Source: an uncultured bacterium (GTDB taxonomy: Bacteria > Verrucomicrobiota > Lentisphaeria > Victivallales > UBA1829). From it: a DNA stretch of 6,773 nucleotides. The stretch is from contig URNE01000130.1 in the NCBI GenBank assembly GCA_900549045.1, positions 1 through 6,773 on the forward strand. Direction: 5' to 3'. The position numbers and the translations under genes are program-made. Below, piece after piece: positions 5,677-6,773 of this stretch. The notes under the pieces were generated by a model. It saw nothing but the letters and a program-made list of their open reading frames with translations, ran no database searches and was not told the origin of the DNA. The first letter of the stretch is position 1, and each line of letters begins with the position of its first letter.

Positions 5677-6663
5677 ATGAAAAAATTTGCGGCTCCGCTG
5701 CTGAAACTTCTGATTGCCGCCGCAATCGTCGCGTTCCTCGTTACGCGCAATTCGGACGGGCTTCTGGCCGCATTCCGCGCAATTCACCCGGGCTGGCTCG
5801 CCGCGGCGTTTGTCCTTTACGGAATTCACATCTGGGCAAACGCATGGCGCTGGCACCTGCTGCTCCGCGTACGCGGAATCGACTGCTCGATGGCGGAAGC
5901 TTTTTCGCTGACCATGCAGTCCTTCTTCTTTTCGCTGGTGATTCCCGGCGGCGCAATCGGCGGCGACTTGGTCCGCATCGGCTTTCTGACCGCGCGCGTC
6001 CCGAAAGAACAGAAATTTGTGGGAGCGTTCACGATTCTGATGGACCGTTTCACCGGCATGATCGGCATTTTTCTGATGGCGCTTGTCATGCTCCCGCTCT
6101 GTCTGAGCTTTCTGGACATGGGTTCGGGCGTGATGCGCGCGCTGATCTGGCTCCTGCTCGGAGGAAGTGTCTGCGGGTTGCTCGCCGCAGTTGTCGTCTT
6201 CTGGCATCACCTTCTTGAGAAAATCGCGCTTTACCGTGCGCTCCAGTCGTTTGCCGACCGCATGACGCACGGTCTCTTCACGAAAGTTTCAGATGCGATT
6301 GACTCTTACCGGGAGAACCGGAAGGAAATCATCATCTGCATTGCCGCCAGCATGATTCTGGTCAATGCGGTGCTTGGAGTCGCCGGATTTTTTGTCGCGC
6401 ACGGCGTCGACGCCTCCTGGAACAGAGCCGGAATAACGATTGAAGCGATCACTCTCGGAAACATCGCCGGCCTGCTCCCGCTCACGCCGTCCGGCGTCGG
6501 TGCGCGCGACTTCATGGTGAAGAACATTCTGGAATCTTCCGGCATGGACGCCCGACAGGCCCTCGCCACCGCTCTCTCGTTTACGATGATCATCATCGCC
6601 TTCAATCTCCTCGGCGGACTCTTTTTCGTGTTCGACAAACACAAAAAACAACCGGATTCCTGA
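5677..6663 (+). CDS. Flippase-like membrane protein (UPF0104 / lysylphosphatidylglycerol synthase TM-domain family)
   Basis: Inner-membrane protein of 328 residues resembling the PF03706 family, which is the membrane half of MprF-type lipid flippases and many stand-alone proteins of uncertain substrate. About eight hydrophobic segments are seen, near 7-22, 38-55, 75-92, 115-140, 152-176, 217-241, 255-272 and 298-318. Two conserved-looking patches support the family: FSLVIPGGAIGGDLVRIG (85-102) and LLPLTPSGVGARDFM (266-280). There is no C-terminal aminoacyltransferase domain, so it is not a full MprF. The frame is open 20 codons further upstream to 5617, but that ATG would lie inside the predicted promoter. 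The start at 5677 has GAAAGGG (5665-5671) 5 nt ahead and begins MKKF before a membrane segment. Possible roles are lipid or glycolipid translocation in the envelope; the substrate cannot be read from sequence. It is transcribed away from the ymdB operon. Confidence 0.85.
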   Translation: MKKFAAPLLKLLIAAAIVAFLVTRNSDGLLAAFRAIHPGWLAAAFVLYGIHIWANAWRWHLLLRVRGIDCSMAEAFSLTMQSFFFSLVIPGGAIGGDLVRIGFLTARVPKEQKFVGAFTILMDRFTGMIGIFLMALVMLPLCLSFLDMGSGVMRALIWLLLGGSVCGLLAAVVVFWHHLLEKIALYRALQSFADRMTHGLFTKVSDAIDSYRENRKEIIICIAASMILVNAVLGVAGFFVAHGVDASWNRAGITIEAITLGNIAGLLPLTPSGVGARDFMVKNILESSGMDARQALATALSFTMIIIAFNLLGGLFFVFDKHKKQPDS

Positions 6664-6744
6664 GTTCAACACCCCTCCGGTCTCTACCGAAACACTAAAG
6701 CCAGCTCAGCCGGTCGATCCTTGAAAATGATTTTTTCTTCACCG

Positions 6745-6766
6745 TTTATTTGGACTTTCAAATAAA
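6745..6766. repeat. AT-rich 8-bp inverted repeat near the right edge
   Basis: TTTATTTG (6745-6752) and CAAATAAA (6759-6766) form a perfect repeat with a 6-nt loop (GACTTT). It lies in the 110 bases after the flippase-like gene, where I find no gene and no convincing intrinsic terminator. A T-run at 6731-6736 lacks a strong stem before it. The repeat may be an operator or part of the promoter region of a gene beyond the window. The weak base pairing makes a terminator unlikely. Confidence 0.45.
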
Positions 6767-6773
6767 ACTTGCC

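Noticed and set aside
5644..6270. Minus-strand open frame of 208 codons antisense to the flippase-like gene
   Set aside because: The product is Gln/Glu/Arg/His-rich and low in hydrophobic residues, mirroring the membrane segments on the real strand. No ribosome-binding site or motif was found.
6678..6689. Small hairpin CGGT-CTCT-ACCG as terminator of the flippase-like gene
   Set aside because: The stem is only 4 bp and no T-run follows it directly, so it cannot be supported as an intrinsic terminator.

Overview
The window looks like a stretch of bacterial chromosome carrying mostly housekeeping genes. Coding is dense and GC-rich, and the intergenic gaps are short and AT-rich. I see no transposase, tRNA, rRNA, CRISPR array or phage gene. 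The set (Xer recombinase, membrane-anchored ApbE, RuvA, NadC, YmdB-type phosphoesterase) does not fix the phylum. A Gram-negative member of the PVC group (Lentisphaerota/Verrucomicrobiota-like) is only a low-confidence guess from protein style.

Layout. Positions 1-759 (+) hold the 3' part of an unrecognised multi-pass membrane protein whose frame is open to the left edge. A 65-bp gap follows with a sigma70-like promoter. It also holds an 11-bp inverted repeat whose right arm contains the xerD Shine-Dalgarno sequence. xerD (825-1718, +) and apbE (1720-2754, +) are separated by one base and are probably co-transcribed. Facing them on the minus strand is a tight four-gene unit, in transcription order: ymdB-type metallophosphoesterase (4766-5575), nadC (4766-4769 shared, running 3897-4769), ruvA (3273-3893) and a 2H-phosphoesterase-like protein (2727-3269). 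Junctions in this unit are a 4-bp ATGA overlap and two 3-nt gaps. Its last gene overlaps the end of apbE by 28 bp, tail to tail. To the right of 5575, a 101-bp divergent region drives the minus-strand operon and a plus-strand flippase-like membrane protein (5677-6663). The final 110 bases hold no gene that I can support.

How the genes relate. XerD (chromosome dimer resolution) and RuvA (Holliday junction branch migration) both act on recombination junctions but lie in opposing operons. NadC makes nicotinate mononucleotide for NAD synthesis. ApbE attaches FMN to membrane or periplasmic redox proteins, none of which is in view. The phosphoesterase and the 2H-like protein suggest cyclic-phosphate or RNA-end metabolism, but the 2H protein lacks one of its two signature histidines.

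I do not see a wholly new multi-gene system. The most unusual signals are regulatory. One is the inverted repeat that would hide the xerD ribosome-binding site in read-through mRNA but not in mRNA from its own promoter. The other is a nearly perfectly symmetric divergent promoter, with both -10 boxes inside one 19-bp palindrome.
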